64,000 nucleotides of DNA from an uncultured Stenotrophomonas sp. (GTDB taxonomy: Bacteria > Pseudomonadota > Gammaproteobacteria > Xanthomonadales > Xanthomonadaceae): assembly GCA_900078405.1 (NCBI GenBank), contig FLTS01000001.1:2522501-2586500 (forward strand). The letters run 5' to 3'. The position numbers and the translations under genes were made by a program. The notes beneath the pieces are model-generated. The model saw nothing but the letters and a program-made list of their open reading frames with translations, did not search any database and was not told the DNA's origin. Below, piece after piece: positions 14,263-23,528 of the stretch; positions within the stretch are counted from its first letter, which is position 1, and the number at the start of each line of letters is the position of its first letter.

Positions 14263-16745
14263 GGCAACAGGTCGAGCGCCTCGTCGGCGGGCGCGGCGGC
14301 TGTCACCTGTTCGCAACGCGCGTCCGACAGCAACGACAGCACCCGCAACGCCAGCGAGCGCGGCGTCTCGCCCCGGCCTTCTTCCTGCGCGGCCAGCACC
14401 GGGCCAACGCAGGCCGGGCAACCGGTGCTGCAATCGCAGCGTTCGACCAATTCCAGCGCGCGCTGCACCAGTTCGCCCTGGCGCTGCCACAGCGGCTCGC
14501 TCAGGCCCACGCCACCGGGGAAGTTGTCGTACAGGTATACGGTCGGCACGAAGCTCTGCATCAGCTCCACCGCGCCTTCGCCGCCCTCGTTGCCGCGCAG
14601 CTGGCCGCGGCCGCTCTGGTCGGCCACCGCGAACCATGCACCGTCGCCGTTGCCCACCGCCTTCTGCAGATCGCGCGCGTCGGCCATCACCGCCACGGTG
14701 GCGACGATATGCAGCGCATAGGCCGCGCCGAGGAAGCCATCGAGCGCGTCCTGCTTCTGTGCGAACGCGCGCAGTAGTGTGGCCTGCGGCAACTGCCACC
14801 ACACCGCGCTGGTGTGCAGTTCCTGGTCGGGCAGGTTGACCGGGCCGTAGCCGATGTTTTCGTGCGTGTAATAACGGATCTTCTTGTAGCCGGCCACGCG
14901 CCGCACCACGTGCACCTCGCCGTGGTGCGAATCGCCCAGCCCTGCGCTGTCGCCATCGAAGCGGTCCAGCACCTTCAACTTGGTGAAGTCGATGCTGTCG
15001 GTGTAGTAGTCCACATGGGTGTGGGTGACGTAGGCCTTGCGCCCGTCCCAGTCCAGCCGCTCCACCTGGTACGGTGTGCTCTGCACCATGTGGATCGCGC
15101 CTTCGTACAGGGTCAGCGCGGCGGTGGAGTAGTCCACCTCGGCGATGATCTGCTGCTTGCCGTCGCTGCGGTCGACGACGACGAAGTTGCCGTCGGCCAC
15201 CGCGCGCAGGCTCACCGCGTTGGCCGGGTAGCTGTCGGCGATCCACTCCCAGCGCTCGCCTTCCTGATGCACCACCTCGCTCTCGGCCAGCGCCTGCAGG
15301 AACACCAGCGGGTCGATTGGCCCGAACGGCTCGCCGCTCATGAACGGCAGCTCGAACGCGGCGCAGCGGATGTGGTCGAACAGGATCAGCGGCTGGTCCG
15401 GGGCGGTGCGCGCGTGTTCCGGCGTGGCGCTGGCGAAGAAGTCCGGATGCCGCACCACGTACTGGTCCAGTGGTTGGCTGCTGGCCACCATCACGCCCAG
15501 TGCCGCCTGCTGGCGACGGCCGGCGCGGCCGAAGCGCTGCCAGGTCGCCGCCACGCTGCCCGGGTAGCCGTTGAGCACCACCACGTCCAGCGCGCCGATG
15601 TCCACGCCCAGCTCCAGCGCCGAGGTGCTGACGATGCCGTCGATGTCGCCGGCGCGCATCGCCCGTTCCACTTCGCGGCGCTCGGTGGGCAGGTAGCCGC
15701 CGCGGTAGGCGCGGATACGCGCCGGCTTGCGCGGGTCGTTGTCGAAGATGTCCTTCAGGTACTTGGTCAGCACCTCCACCATCAACCGCGTCTGCGCGAA
15801 CACCAGCGTTTTCAGGCCGGACTTGATCGCGATGCGGGCGATGCGGTTGGCCTGCGAGCGTGCCGAGGCGCGCAGGCCGAGGTCGGGGTTGATGACCGGC
15901 GGGTTCCACAGCAGCACGTGCTTGGGCCCGCTGGGCGCACCGGATTCGGTGATCGCGTATACGCGCTCTTCGATCAGCGCCTCGGCATGCGCGTGCGGGT
16001 TGCCGATGGTGGCCGAGCACAGGATGAATTGCGGTTGCACGCCGTAGAACGCGCAGATGCGCTTGAGCCGGCGGATCACGTTGGTGACGTGGCTGCCGAA
16101 CACGCCGCGATAGGTGTGGATTTCGTCGATCACCACGTAGCGCAGGTTCTCGAAGAACTGCGCCCACTTGGTGTGGTGCGGCAGGATCGCCTGGTGCAGC
16201 ATGTCCGGGTTGCTGACCACGATGTCGCCATGCAGGCGGATCGCCTGCCGCGCATCGCCCGGGGTGTCACCGTCGAAGGTGAAGGCGCGCACGCCCAGCT
16301 CGCCGGCGCGGTTCAGTTCCAGCAGCTCGGCCACCTGGTCCTGCGCCAGCGCCTTGGTCGGGAACAGGTACAGGGCTTTCGCATTGCCGGCCATCGCCGC
16401 GCTCACCACCGGCAGCGTGTAGCACAGCGACTTGCCCGAGGCGGTGGGGGTGACGATGGCCACGTGCTCGCCGCGCTGCGTCGCCGCCCACGCTTCGGCC
16501 TGATGCGAATACAGCTGCTCGATGCCGCGCGCCTGCAATGCCGCTTTCAGTGCCTCGGGCACATCATCGGGAATCGGTGCATAACGGCCCTCGCGGCCGG
16601 GAATCGTGAAGCTGCCCGTCACCCGGTCGCCGTAGCGTTTTGCCAGCCGCTTGCCGAGCAGTGCGCCGTCGCGCGAGGGCAGGCCGTCGGTGGTCGCCAG
16701 CGCCCGTTCGCTGGCTTCGGTGCGGGGAGCGAGGGAGAACGCCAT
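14259..16745 (-). CDS. MrfA/YprA-like DEXH helicase with Zn-binding C-terminus
   Basis: The 828-residue SF2 helicase has Walker A TPTASGKSLC at about 98-107, the DEIH box near 203-208, ATIGN-type motif III soon after, and motif VI within QRFGRAGRRQQ. The C-terminal DUF1998 region carries the four-cysteine cluster CDCSTGCPAC near 765-775, a feature of B. subtilis MrfA (YprA), which with exonuclease MrfB forms a UvrABC-independent excision repair route. The start at 16745 (MAFSLAP) was preferred over an in-frame ATG at 16781; neither has a good ribosome site. The downstream exonuclease gene is translationally coupled. Biochemical role here is inferred from the pair. Confidence 0.8.
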   Translation of the reverse strand: MAFSLAPRTEASERALATTDGLPSRDGALLGKRLAKRYGDRVTGSFTIPGREGRYAPIPDDVPEALKAALQARGIEQLYSHQAEAWAATQRGEHVAIVTPTASGKSLCYTLPVVSAAMAGNAKALYLFPTKALAQDQVAELLELNRAGELGVRAFTFDGDTPGDARQAIRLHGDIVVSNPDMLHQAILPHHTKWAQFFENLRYVVIDEIHTYRGVFGSHVTNVIRRLKRICAFYGVQPQFILCSATIGNPHAHAEALIEERVYAITESGAPSGPKHVLLWNPPVINPDLGLRASARSQANRIARIAIKSGLKTLVFAQTRLMVEVLTKYLKDIFDNDPRKPARIRAYRGGYLPTERREVERAMRAGDIDGIVSTSALELGVDIGALDVVVLNGYPGSVAATWQRFGRAGRRQQAALGVMVASSQPLDQYVVRHPDFFASATPEHARTAPDQPLILFDHIRCAAFELPFMSGEPFGPIDPLVFLQALAESEVVHQEGERWEWIADSYPANAVSLRAVADGNFVVVDRSDGKQQIIAEVDYSTAALTLYEGAIHMVQSTPYQVERLDWDGRKAYVTHTHVDYYTDSIDFTKLKVLDRFDGDSAGLGDSHHGEVHVVRRVAGYKKIRYYTHENIGYGPVNLPDQELHTSAVWWQLPQATLLRAFAQKQDALDGFLGAAYALHIVATVAVMADARDLQKAVGNGDGAWFAVADQSGRGQLRGNEGGEGAVELMQSFVPTVYLYDNFPGGVGLSEPLWQRQGELVQRALELVERCDCSTGCPACVGPVLAAQEEGRGETPRSLALRVLSLLSDARCEQVTAAAPADEALDLLP

Positions 16746-16863
16746 GCCGGTACTGCCGATCAAAGGACGGCATGGAAGCACACCGGCGTCTCATCCCGTG
16801 AGACGGTCGGCCGCCAACGAAATCCGAATCCGCCATCCGTAAACTGCCGGCCCGGCATGCAGG

Positions 16864-17364
16864 ATGGAGACGGCAACGGTGAAGGCGGGTGGATGGCGGT
16901 CGATGGCGCTGGCCGGCGCGTTCTTGGCCGGTGCGGTACCGGCGCAGCAGGCGCTGCCGGAACAGCCTGCTGCGATCGTCGGGGATGCCGAGGATGCATT
17001 CCGGCCCACGCCGGCCGAAGGCGACGTCACCACCTTGGGCGAGGTGCGCGCGCTCAAGCCCGAGGACGATCAGCCGCTGGACCTGTACCGCTTCAGGAAC
17101 CCGGTGCAGGTGGAGGACAACCGCTTCAGCCGTTCATGGAGCGAGCCGCCGACGCCGGAGCAGGTCAGCCTGAGCGGCGGCTACCTGCTGATGGGCATCA
17201 ACCACGGCCTGATGGCTGCGGCCAAGGGCCTGCACAAGCTCACCAACGGCCGCGACCAGATCCAGTCCGCCGTCGCCCGCCCGCCGCCGGAGCTGAGCGA
17301 GCAGCAGCGCCTTCGCGCGCAGCGCTTCTGCCGGCAGCAGCAAGACTGCAGCGCGGGCGACTGA
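16864..17364 (+). CDS. Small secreted protein of unknown function
   Basis: The 166-residue product begins with a likely signal peptide (WRSMALAGAFLAGAVPAQQA, about 11-30). The mature part is Pro/Glu-rich, with a short apolar stretch (SLSGGYLLMGINHGLMAAAKGLHKL, named in two parts: SLSGGYLLMGINHG and LMAAAKGLHKL) and two cysteines near the end. I recognise no family. An in-frame ATG at 16903 would also start just before the signal. It diverges from the helicase gene and converges with the DUF3667 gene. Confidence 0.55.
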   Translation: METATVKAGGWRSMALAGAFLAGAVPAQQALPEQPAAIVGDAEDAFRPTPAEGDVTTLGEVRALKPEDDQPLDLYRFRNPVQVEDNRFSRSWSEPPTPEQVSLSGGYLLMGINHGLMAAAKGLHKLTNGRDQIQSAVARPPPELSEQQRLRAQRFCRQQQDCSAGD

Positions 17365-17406
17365 CCCGTCGCCCGCCCGGCGCGTCACACCGTCGCGGGG
17401 TTGCCC

Positions 17407-18588
17407 TCAGGCGGAAACGCCGGCCAGCACCGCGTACATCACCACGGCGATCACCAGGAACAGGTAGACACCGCCGATGAAGAGGTAGCGCAGCATCGTC
17501 AGCACCGGGTTGCCGCCGTAGACGCGCTGCTGCATCCAGAACAGGTAGACCGGCACCGCCAGCCACAACAGCACGTACAGCCAGTCGCCGAGGGTGCCGA
17601 CCACCGGGTTGCCGATGGCACCACTGATGCTGGCCACCGCGAAGGTCGCCAGCAGCACCAGCATCAGCCAGCTGTGGCTGTACAGGGCGACCACCAGGTG
17701 TTCGAGGTAGCCGGTCGGCCGCCGCAGGTAGGCCACGCGCAGCACCAGTGCGAACACCGGCATCAGCAGGAACAGCGCGCCGGGCAGCGCGGTCAGGACC
17801 GCCTGCAGGAACAGGTCGGGGTTGCCGTTCATGCGTTCGAGGTTGGCGCGGGTGTTCTCCATGCGCTGGTTGAGCCAGCGGTTGGCGAACTGCGGCCAGC
17901 CGGCCAGCACCACCGGGTTGGTCTGCGGGTCCCACGGCTTGCCGTTGACGTCGTGGCTGAACAACTGCCCGGTGCGGCCATCGCTGGCGCGCGCGGCCGC
18001 TCTGCCGGCGCGTGCCACGGCCGAGTCGCTGGTACCGGCCCGCGACGTGCCTTCCAGCTCGGCCAGGCGCCGCGCGGCGGCCGTGTTGATCGCGGTCATG
18101 GTCAGGGCGAGGCTCGCGGTGTTGCCGGGCGAGCCGCCAAGCACGCGCTCCATCTCCGCCACCTGCGCCACCCGCAGCCGTTCCACCTCGTCCGCGGTCT
18201 GCGCCGGCGCAAACAGCCCGGCCTGCTGGTCGAACACGCCCGTCCCCTCGGTGTGCAGCGCCAGCTTGCCGACGAAGAACGTGAACAGGGTGAGGATGAC
18301 GAACAGCCGCAGCGGCTGCACGTAGCCCACCCGGTGGCCCTTGAGGAAGTTCACCGCCACCCGGCCCGGCACCGGCAGGTCGCGCAGGGTGCGGAAGATG
18401 CGCCCATCCAGATGCCAGAACGATTCGAACACCTCTTCCACCGCATGCCCGAAGTGCTTGAGCGGGTTGTGCGCGGATTGCCCGCAGTGGTGGCAGTAGT
18501 GGCCGTGCAGCGCGGCGTGGCAGTTCTCGCAGCTGCCGTGCTCGGGCGCGGCGGCAACGGCGGGCGGGTTGTCGCGGGTCGGGTTCAT
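17407..18588 (-). CDS. DUF3667 zinc-ribbon membrane protein
   Basis: The 393-residue protein opens with a two-CxxC ribbon ([18 protein letters not shown], about 20-37), continues with an amphipathic segment and a first membrane helix ([17 protein letters not shown]), then a soluble loop of about 150 residues, and ends with four hydrophobic helices. This is the DUF3667 architecture, whose function is unknown; membrane location and metal binding are inferred from sequence. ATG at 18588 was used; a GTG at 18597 is in frame. It is divergent from tmk. Confidence 0.75.
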   Translation of the reverse strand: MNPTRDNPPAVAAAPEHGSCENCHAALHGHYCHHCGQSAHNPLKHFGHAVEEVFESFWHLDGRIFRTLRDLPVPGRVAVNFLKGHRVGYVQPLRLFVILTLFTFFVGKLALHTEGTGVFDQQAGLFAPAQTADEVERLRVAQVAEMERVLGGSPGNTASLALTMTAINTAAARRLAELEGTSRAGTSDSAVARAGRAAARASDGRTGQLFSHDVNGKPWDPQTNPVVLAGWPQFANRWLNQRMENTRANLERMNGNPDLFLQAVLTALPGALFLLMPVFALVLRVAYLRRPTGYLEHLVVALYSHSWLMLVLLATFAVASISGAIGNPVVGTLGDWLYVLLWLAVPVYLFWMQQRVYGGNPVLTMLRYLFIGGVYLFLVIAVVMYAVLAGVSA

Positions 18589-18784
18589 GGAGGGCACGGC
18601 GGATGGCGAAGCGCCACACGATAACGGCGATTGCCGGCCGGGTCAGCCCGCATGCAGCGGGTGGAAGCCGCATTGCACACGTGCCGTCCCTGCATGGTCG
18701 CAACCGTTTGTCCGGCCTGCGCATGCCGATTGCGGCTGTGTGGAAACGGTGGGTGCGTCGGGCGGCTTCGGCTACAGTAGCGCG

Positions 18785-19468
18785 ATGATGAAAGAGCACA
18801 TTCCCGGCGGCCTGTTGATCGCCATCGAGGGCATCGATGGTGCCGGCAAGTCCACGCTGGCGCGCCGGCTGGCCGACATCCTGGAGCAGGCCGGCGCCGA
18901 GGTGGTGCTGAGCAAGGAGCCGACCAACGGGCCGTGGGGCACGCAGTTGAGGGCTTCGGCGGCCACGGGCCGGCTGAGCCCGGAACAGGAAGTGGAACTG
19001 CTGCTGCGCGACCGCCGCCAGCACGTGGAGGAACTGGTCGTCCCGGCGCTGCAACGCGGCGCGGTGGTCATCCTCGACCGCTACTTCCCGTCGATGGTGG
19101 CCTACCAGGGAGCGGCCGGGCTGCCGGTGGACGAGCTGCTGCGCCTGAATGACTTCGCCCCGCGCCCGCACCTGCTGCTGCTGCTCGACCTGCCGCCGGA
19201 AACCGGGCTGGCGCGCATCCGCGCCCGCGGCGACGTGCCCAACCACTTCGAGACGGCACAGAACCTGGAGCGCTGCCGCGCGATCTTCCGGCAGCTGGAC
19301 ATCGCCGACAAGCAGGTGATCGACGCCAGCCACGACGCAGCGCAGGTACTGTGCGAGGCGCATGCGGCCATCACCGCAGCGCTGGCCCGGCGCCTTGCCG
19401 GGAGCGGTGGTCGGTCGCCGGAAAGCGCACGCAAGCTCGAACGCCTGAGCGCCGCCGATCTCGATTGA
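18785..19468 (+). CDS. tmk: Thymidylate kinase
   Basis: This dTMP kinase (227 residues, family about 205-215) phosphorylates dTMP to dTDP. P-loop GIDGAGKST lies near 17-25, [13 protein letters not shown] (the DR motif and thymidine-contacting segment) near 97, and a lid region with RIRARGD near 147. The two tandem ATG codons (18785, 18788) have no Shine-Dalgarno sequence. TACAGT, a fair -10 hexamer, ends 6 bases upstream, so a leaderless transcript is possible. The C-terminal 20 residues are an Arg/Ser-rich extension. Confidence 0.88.
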   Translation: MMKEHIPGGLLIAIEGIDGAGKSTLARRLADILEQAGAEVVLSKEPTNGPWGTQLRASAATGRLSPEQEVELLLRDRRQHVEELVVPALQRGAVVILDRYFPSMVAYQGAAGLPVDELLRLNDFAPRPHLLLLLDLPPETGLARIRARGDVPNHFETAQNLERCRAIFRQLDIADKQVIDASHDAAQVLCEAHAAITAALARRLAGSGGRSPESARKLERLSAADLD

Positions 19469-19569
19469 GGCGGCATCCGCCGGAAGGCGGAGCCATGCCC
19501 TTCGGCCCATGCGCGGGCCCATGCGTGTGGACACGATGGGGCATTCATTTCCCTGACGAGGTCTGCGTG

Positions 19570-21489
19570 ATGCGGGTATTTCGATTGGCGGCGTTGAGCG
19601 TGGCCTTGCTGGCGTCGACGGGACTGGCGCATGCCACGCCCGGACCGGTCGTCATGGATGCGCGCGGCACGGCGATCAGCGAGGCCGCCTACCCGGGCAC
19701 GATCATGCTGGACGTGGATGCCACCGACCTCGGCCAACGCGTGTTCAAGCTGCGCCAGACCGTGCCGGTGCAGGCCGGGTTGCAGCGCTTCCACTACCCG
19801 GCGTGGTTGCCGGGCAACCACTCGCCCAGCGGCGCGATCGAGAAACTGGCGGGGCTGGTCGTCACCGGCAACGGCCAGCGCCTGGAGTGGGTGCGCGATC
19901 CGCTCGATGTCTACACCTTCAAGGTGCAGGTGCCCGAGGGCGTGGACGAACTGCGCATGGACTACCAGTTCCTCAGCCCCACCGATTCGGCGCAGGGCCG
20001 CACGGTGATGACGCCGAACATGCTCAACCTGCAATGGAACGCGATGGTGCTGTACCCGGCCGGCCACGCCGCACATGCCATCAGCTACCGCGCCAGTGTC
20101 CGCTACCCGCAGGGCTGGGAAGCGGCCAGCGCGCTGGAAGTGGAGCGCCGCGACGGCGACACCGTGCACTACGCGCCGACCAACCTGGAAATCCTGGTCG
20201 ATTCGCCGGTGTTCGCCGGCCGCTACCACCGCAGCTTCGATCTCGCCCCGGCTGGCACCCGCCCGGTGCGCCTGAACGTGTTTGCCGACCGTGCAAAGGA
20301 TCTCGAAGCCAAGCCCGAGCACATCGAACAGCACCGCGCGCTGGTCACGCAGGCACGCCGGCTGTTCGGTGCCGAGCACTACGACCACTACGACTTCCTG
20401 TTCGCGGTGACCAGCCAGCTTGGCGGCATTGGCCTTGAACACCAGCGCTCCAGCGAGAACAGCGAGGACCGCGACTATTTCAGCGGCTGGGACGCCAAGG
20501 TCGGCAGCAGCGACCTGCTCGGCCACGAATACACCCACTCGTGGGACGGCAAGTACCGGCGCCCGGCCGACATGGCCACGCCGCATTACAACGTGCCGAT
20601 GCAGGGCAGCCTGCTGTGGGTCTACGAAGGCCAGACCCAGTACTGGGGCAACGTGCTGACCGCACGCGCCGGCATCCGCCCGCTGGACGCCTCGCGCGAT
20701 GCGCTGGCGCTGGTCGCGGCCACCTACGCCGACAACCGCCCCGGGCTGGCATGGCGCTCGCTCGGCGACACCACCAACGATCCGGTGATCGCCCGCCGCA
20801 AGCCCAAGCCCTACCGCGGCTACCAGATGAGCGAGGACTACTACCAGGGCGGGCAGATGCTGTGGCTGGAGGCCGACGTGCGCATCCGCGGCCTCAGCAA
20901 GGGCCGGCGCAGCCTCGACGATTTCGCCCGCGCCTTCTTCGGAAAGAACGATGGCCAGTGGGAACGCCCGGACACCTACACCTTCGAGGATGTCGCCGCC
21001 ACGCTGGAACAGGTGCAGCCCACCGGCGACTGGATGCAGTTCCTGCGCGACCGGCTGGAACGCCGGACCGGCCTGACCGGCGGCATCGAGGCCGCGGGCT
21101 GGAAGCTGGTCTACAACGACAAGCCCAGCGCCTATTACCGCGCGCTGACGAAGGGCCGTGGCGCCAATTTCATCTACTCGCTGGGCATGACGCTAGACGG
21201 CAGCGGCCGCGTCGGCGAAGTGCGCTGGGACAGCCCGGCATTCGACGCCGGCCTCGGCAGCGGCATGCAGGTGCTGGCGGTCAACGACCTGCAATACAGC
21301 GCCGACGAGCTGGAAGAAGCGGTGCGTGCGGCAAAGGACGGCAAGCAGCCGATCCGCCTGCTGGTCAAGGAGATGGACGTCTACCGCAGCCTGAGCATCG
21401 ACTACCACGGCGGCCTGCGTTATCCGGCGTTGCAGCGCATCGAGGGCACGACCGATTACCTGACGCCGATCTTCAGCGCGAGGAAGTGA
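19570..21489 (+). CDS. M61-family glycyl aminopeptidase-like metallopeptidase
   Basis: The 639-residue precursor has a cleavable signal peptide (ending near THA, residue 22). The beta-rich N-terminal domain (about 30-250) is followed by the catalytic domain with zinc motif H319-E-Y-T-H323 in LGHEYTHSWDGKYRRP and downstream WVYEGQTQYW, which supplies the third ligand Glu. A PDZ-like domain lies near 530-610 (FIYSLGMTLDGSGRVG ... GSGMQVLAVND). This order, N-domain, peptidase, PDZ, is that of M61 peptidases, which release N-terminal Gly or Ala; periplasmic action is inferred. The start at 19570 opens on the signal peptide. Confidence 0.9.
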   Translation: MRVFRLAALSVALLASTGLAHATPGPVVMDARGTAISEAAYPGTIMLDVDATDLGQRVFKLRQTVPVQAGLQRFHYPAWLPGNHSPSGAIEKLAGLVVTGNGQRLEWVRDPLDVYTFKVQVPEGVDELRMDYQFLSPTDSAQGRTVMTPNMLNLQWNAMVLYPAGHAAHAISYRASVRYPQGWEAASALEVERRDGDTVHYAPTNLEILVDSPVFAGRYHRSFDLAPAGTRPVRLNVFADRAKDLEAKPEHIEQHRALVTQARRLFGAEHYDHYDFLFAVTSQLGGIGLEHQRSSENSEDRDYFSGWDAKVGSSDLLGHEYTHSWDGKYRRPADMATPHYNVPMQGSLLWVYEGQTQYWGNVLTARAGIRPLDASRDALALVAATYADNRPGLAWRSLGDTTNDPVIARRKPKPYRGYQMSEDYYQGGQMLWLEADVRIRGLSKGRRSLDDFARAFFGKNDGQWERPDTYTFEDVAATLEQVQPTGDWMQFLRDRLERRTGLTGGIEAAGWKLVYNDKPSAYYRALTKGRGANFIYSLGMTLDGSGRVGEVRWDSPAFDAGLGSGMQVLAVNDLQYSADELEEAVRAAKDGKQPIRLLVKEMDVYRSLSIDYHGGLRYPALQRIEGTTDYLTPIFSARK

Positions 21490-21544
21490 GGCTTTCGCGG
21501 GCCTGCGCTCGCAAAGCCTTCTACAAGGCCTCGGTTTCCCCATA

Positions 21545-21610
21545 TAGGAGCGACGGGAGTCGCGACCGCTTTTACCGGTAAATCCCCGGTCGCCACTCGC
21601 GTCGCTCCTA
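21545..21610. repeat. Intergenic REP-type palindrome
   Basis: TAGGAGCGACGGGAGTCGCG at 21545-21564 pairs with CGCGTCGCTCCTA and the preceding CGGTCGCCACT at 21587-21610, forming a long imperfect hairpin around a central ACCGGT. It lies between the convergent M61 and phosphopantetheinyl transferase genes. Its ends match those of the copy at 14040-14184. Confidence 0.75.
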
Positions 21611-21642
21611 CGGTGGGGGAAACCGGAAGAGGAGACGGACCC

Positions 21643-22230
21643 TCAAACCGGATACCACGCCAGCGCCGCACGGAAATCCGCCGCTGCCTGCCACTCGTGC
21701 AGGTGCCAGCGCGTGGCCTCGCCCAGGCCCGGGTCGCACCACGCCAGGTGCAGCGCACCATCGTCGCCGGGTGCGAAACGCAGTTTGTGCAGGCCGAAGG
21801 AAATGCCGTGGCCATGCGCCTTCAGCAGTGCCTCCTTGGCGCACCAGACGCGGAAGAACCAGCGCTCGCAGTCGGCCTCGTCCAGCGTGTCCAGCCACGC
21901 AACCTCGCCGGGATGGAAGAAGCGGCGGATCACCTCGCGCATCTGCCGGCGCGGGCGCTGCTGCTCCAGGTCCACGCCCAGCCGCACGTGCTCGCCCAGC
22001 GCCACCAGCAGGTGCCCGCCGCTGTGGCTCCAGCCGGTGCCGTAATGCGCCAGCTCGCCGATCAGCCACGGCCGGTTGCGCTCGTCGCGGGTCAGCGGCA
22101 GCGCCTGCGGCGTGCTGCCCAGCTCGGCGGCCAGCAGCTCGCGCGCCTGCGGCTCGCCGCGGGTGCCCGGCACGTGCGGCAGCTGCCAGACCCGGACCTG
22201 CCCGAATTGCCACGCGCGCACCGGCGTCAT
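21643..22230 (-). CDS. 4'-phosphopantetheinyl transferase (Sfp-type)
   Basis: The 195-residue enzyme transfers phosphopantetheine from CoA to a carrier-protein serine. The family signatures are present: GVDLE near 99-103 (Mg-binding Asp and Glu) and FFRVWCAKEALLKAHG near 128-143 (WxxKE-A). HSGGHLLVAL precedes them, as in Sfp. Length is on the short side of Sfp-type enzymes (220-230). No polyketide or peptide synthetase gene is in the window, so the acceptor is unknown. The start at 22230 was chosen as the first ATG before recognisable similarity. Confidence 0.85.
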   Translation of the reverse strand: MTPVRAWQFGQVRVWQLPHVPGTRGEPQARELLAAELGSTPQALPLTRDERNRPWLIGELAHYGTGWSHSGGHLLVALGEHVRLGVDLEQQRPRRQMREVIRRFFHPGEVAWLDTLDEADCERWFFRVWCAKEALLKAHGHGISFGLHKLRFAPGDDGALHLAWCDPGLGEATRWHLHEWQAAADFRAALAWYPV

Positions 22231-22335
22231 CGCCGTCCGCCCCGTCCGTGGAGGGTCCACGGTTGCTTCACGCCCGATCGGCTTGACTGGCAAGGCCGCA
22301 CCCGCCCGGGTGCATTGACGCAGGGAGATACTCGC

Positions 22336-22590
22336 ATGATCGGTTTCATCATCTGGTTGATCGTGGGCGGCATCGTCGGCTGGCTGGCCAGCATCATCAT
22401 GCGCCGCGACGCGCAGCAGGGCATCGTCCTGAACATCGTGGTCGGCATCATCGGCGCGATGCTGGCCGGCTTCCTGTTCGGCGGCGGCATCAATGGCGCG
22501 ATCACGCTGCGCTCGTTCCTGCTTTCGCTGCTGGGCGCGGTGATCCTGCTGGCCATCGTCAACCTGTTCACGCGCAAGAGCATCCGCTGA
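22336..22590 (+). CDS. GlsB/YeaQ/YmgE-family stress membrane protein
   Basis: This small, 84-residue protein has three hydrophobic helices: about 3-21, 29-50 and 58-78. The glycine-rich first helix IGFIIWLIVGGIVGWLAS and the following IIMRR are typical of the transglycosylase-associated/YeaQ family. The family is linked to envelope stress in other bacteria; its biochemical role is unknown. GGGAG lies 10 bases before the ATG. The stop is immediately followed by a large palindromic repeat. Confidence 0.85.
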   Translation: MIGFIIWLIVGGIVGWLASIIMRRDAQQGIVLNIVVGIIGAMLAGFLFGGGINGAITLRSFLLSLLGAVILLAIVNLFTRKSIR

Positions 22591-22592
22591 AG

Positions 22593-22680
22593 CAGGAACG
22601 AGTGGGGAGGAACGAGTAGAGGCAAGGAGCCGGAACGCTTCGGCTTTCTCTCGTTCCTCGTTCCTCTTCACTCGTTCCTG
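22593..22680. repeat. GGAACGAG palindromic element, copy 1
   Basis: The element opens CAGGAACGAGTGGGGAGGAA and closes with the mirrored CCTCTTCACTCGTTCCTG, with GGAACGAG units in direct orientation on the left and complementary units on the right. The inner part holds a small hairpin (CCGGAACGCTTCGG). It starts 2 bases after the GlsB-type gene and runs into the 3' end of xthA, whose stop codon (22668-22670) and last three codons are inside it. Copies 2 and 3 are at 54625 and 55447. Confidence 0.85.
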
Positions 22681-23444
22681 TCCAACTGCACCCACGCCGG
22701 TGCGTGGTCGCTGGGCCGCTCCCAAGTGCGTGGTTCGCGGTCGATGCCCGCCGCCAGTGCATGCGGTTTCAGCGCGTCGGACACCAGGGTCAGGTCGATG
22801 CGCAGGCCGAGGTCGCGGCGGAAGCCGGCGGCGCGGTAGTCCCACCAGCTGAACACGCCGGCCGCGTCGTTGTGCAGGCGGAAGCCGTCGTGCAGGCCCA
22901 GTTGCAGCAGCTTGTCCAGCGCGCCGCGCTCGGCGGTGGAAGTGAGGATGTGGTTGTCGTTCCACACCGCCGGGTCATGCACGTCGCGTGCGTCCGGGGC
23001 GATGTTGAAGTCGCCCAGGACCACCAGCTTCGGGTGCTTCTGCAGTTCGGTGGCGATCCAGCCATGCACCGCCTCCAGCCAGCGCAGCTTGTAGGCGTAC
23101 TTGTCGGTACCCACGTCCTGGCCGTTGACCACGTACAGGTTGATGATGCGCACGCCGTTGACGGTGCCGGCGATCACCCGCTTCTGCTCGTCGTCGAAAC
23201 CGGGGATGCCGATCTGCACGTCCTCGATCGGGTCACGCGCCAGCAGTGCCACGCCGTTGTAGGTCTTCTGCCCGGCGAACACGTTGCGGTAGCCCAGTTC
23301 CAGCAGACGGCCTTCGGGGAACTTGTGGTCCTCCAGCTTGGTTTCCTGGATGCCGACCACGTCAGGGGCGAAAGCGGCCAGCCACTGTTCCAGGTGCGGC
23401 AGGCGGACATTGAGTGAATTGACGTTCCACGAGGCGATTTTCAT
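22668..23444 (-). CDS. xthA: Exodeoxyribonuclease III
   Basis: The 258-residue AP endonuclease and 3'-5' exonuclease of base excision repair starts MKIASWNVNSLNVR, with N7 metal-associated. It has IQETKLED (catalytic Glu near 35), INLYVVNGQD, the VLGDFNIAP motif near 144-152 with the catalytic Asp and Asn, and the terminal SDHAP with the general-base His. Length is typical for the bacterial ExoA/XthA group. The final RNE and the stop derive from the GGAACGAG repeat, suggesting the repeat's insertion reset the C-terminus. Confidence 0.95.
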   Translation of the reverse strand: MKIASWNVNSLNVRLPHLEQWLAAFAPDVVGIQETKLEDHKFPEGRLLELGYRNVFAGQKTYNGVALLARDPIEDVQIGIPGFDDEQKRVIAGTVNGVRIINLYVVNGQDVGTDKYAYKLRWLEAVHGWIATELQKHPKLVVLGDFNIAPDARDVHDPAVWNDNHILTSTAERGALDKLLQLGLHDGFRLHNDAAGVFSWWDYRAAGFRRDLGLRIDLTLVSDALKPHALAAGIDREPRTWERPSDHAPAWVQLDRNE

Positions 23445-23528
23445 GGGGACATTCTATCCGCCCCGGTCCTGCAGCCGATGAAGCGCGCGGCCTTCGCATC
23501 GGGCGGGCCGAGCAGGCCGGCGCCGGCT

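Noticed and set aside
22593..22680. GGAACGAG units as a CRISPR-like array
   Set aside because: The units are in inverted arms with irregular short spacing and no unique spacers; no cas genes are present.
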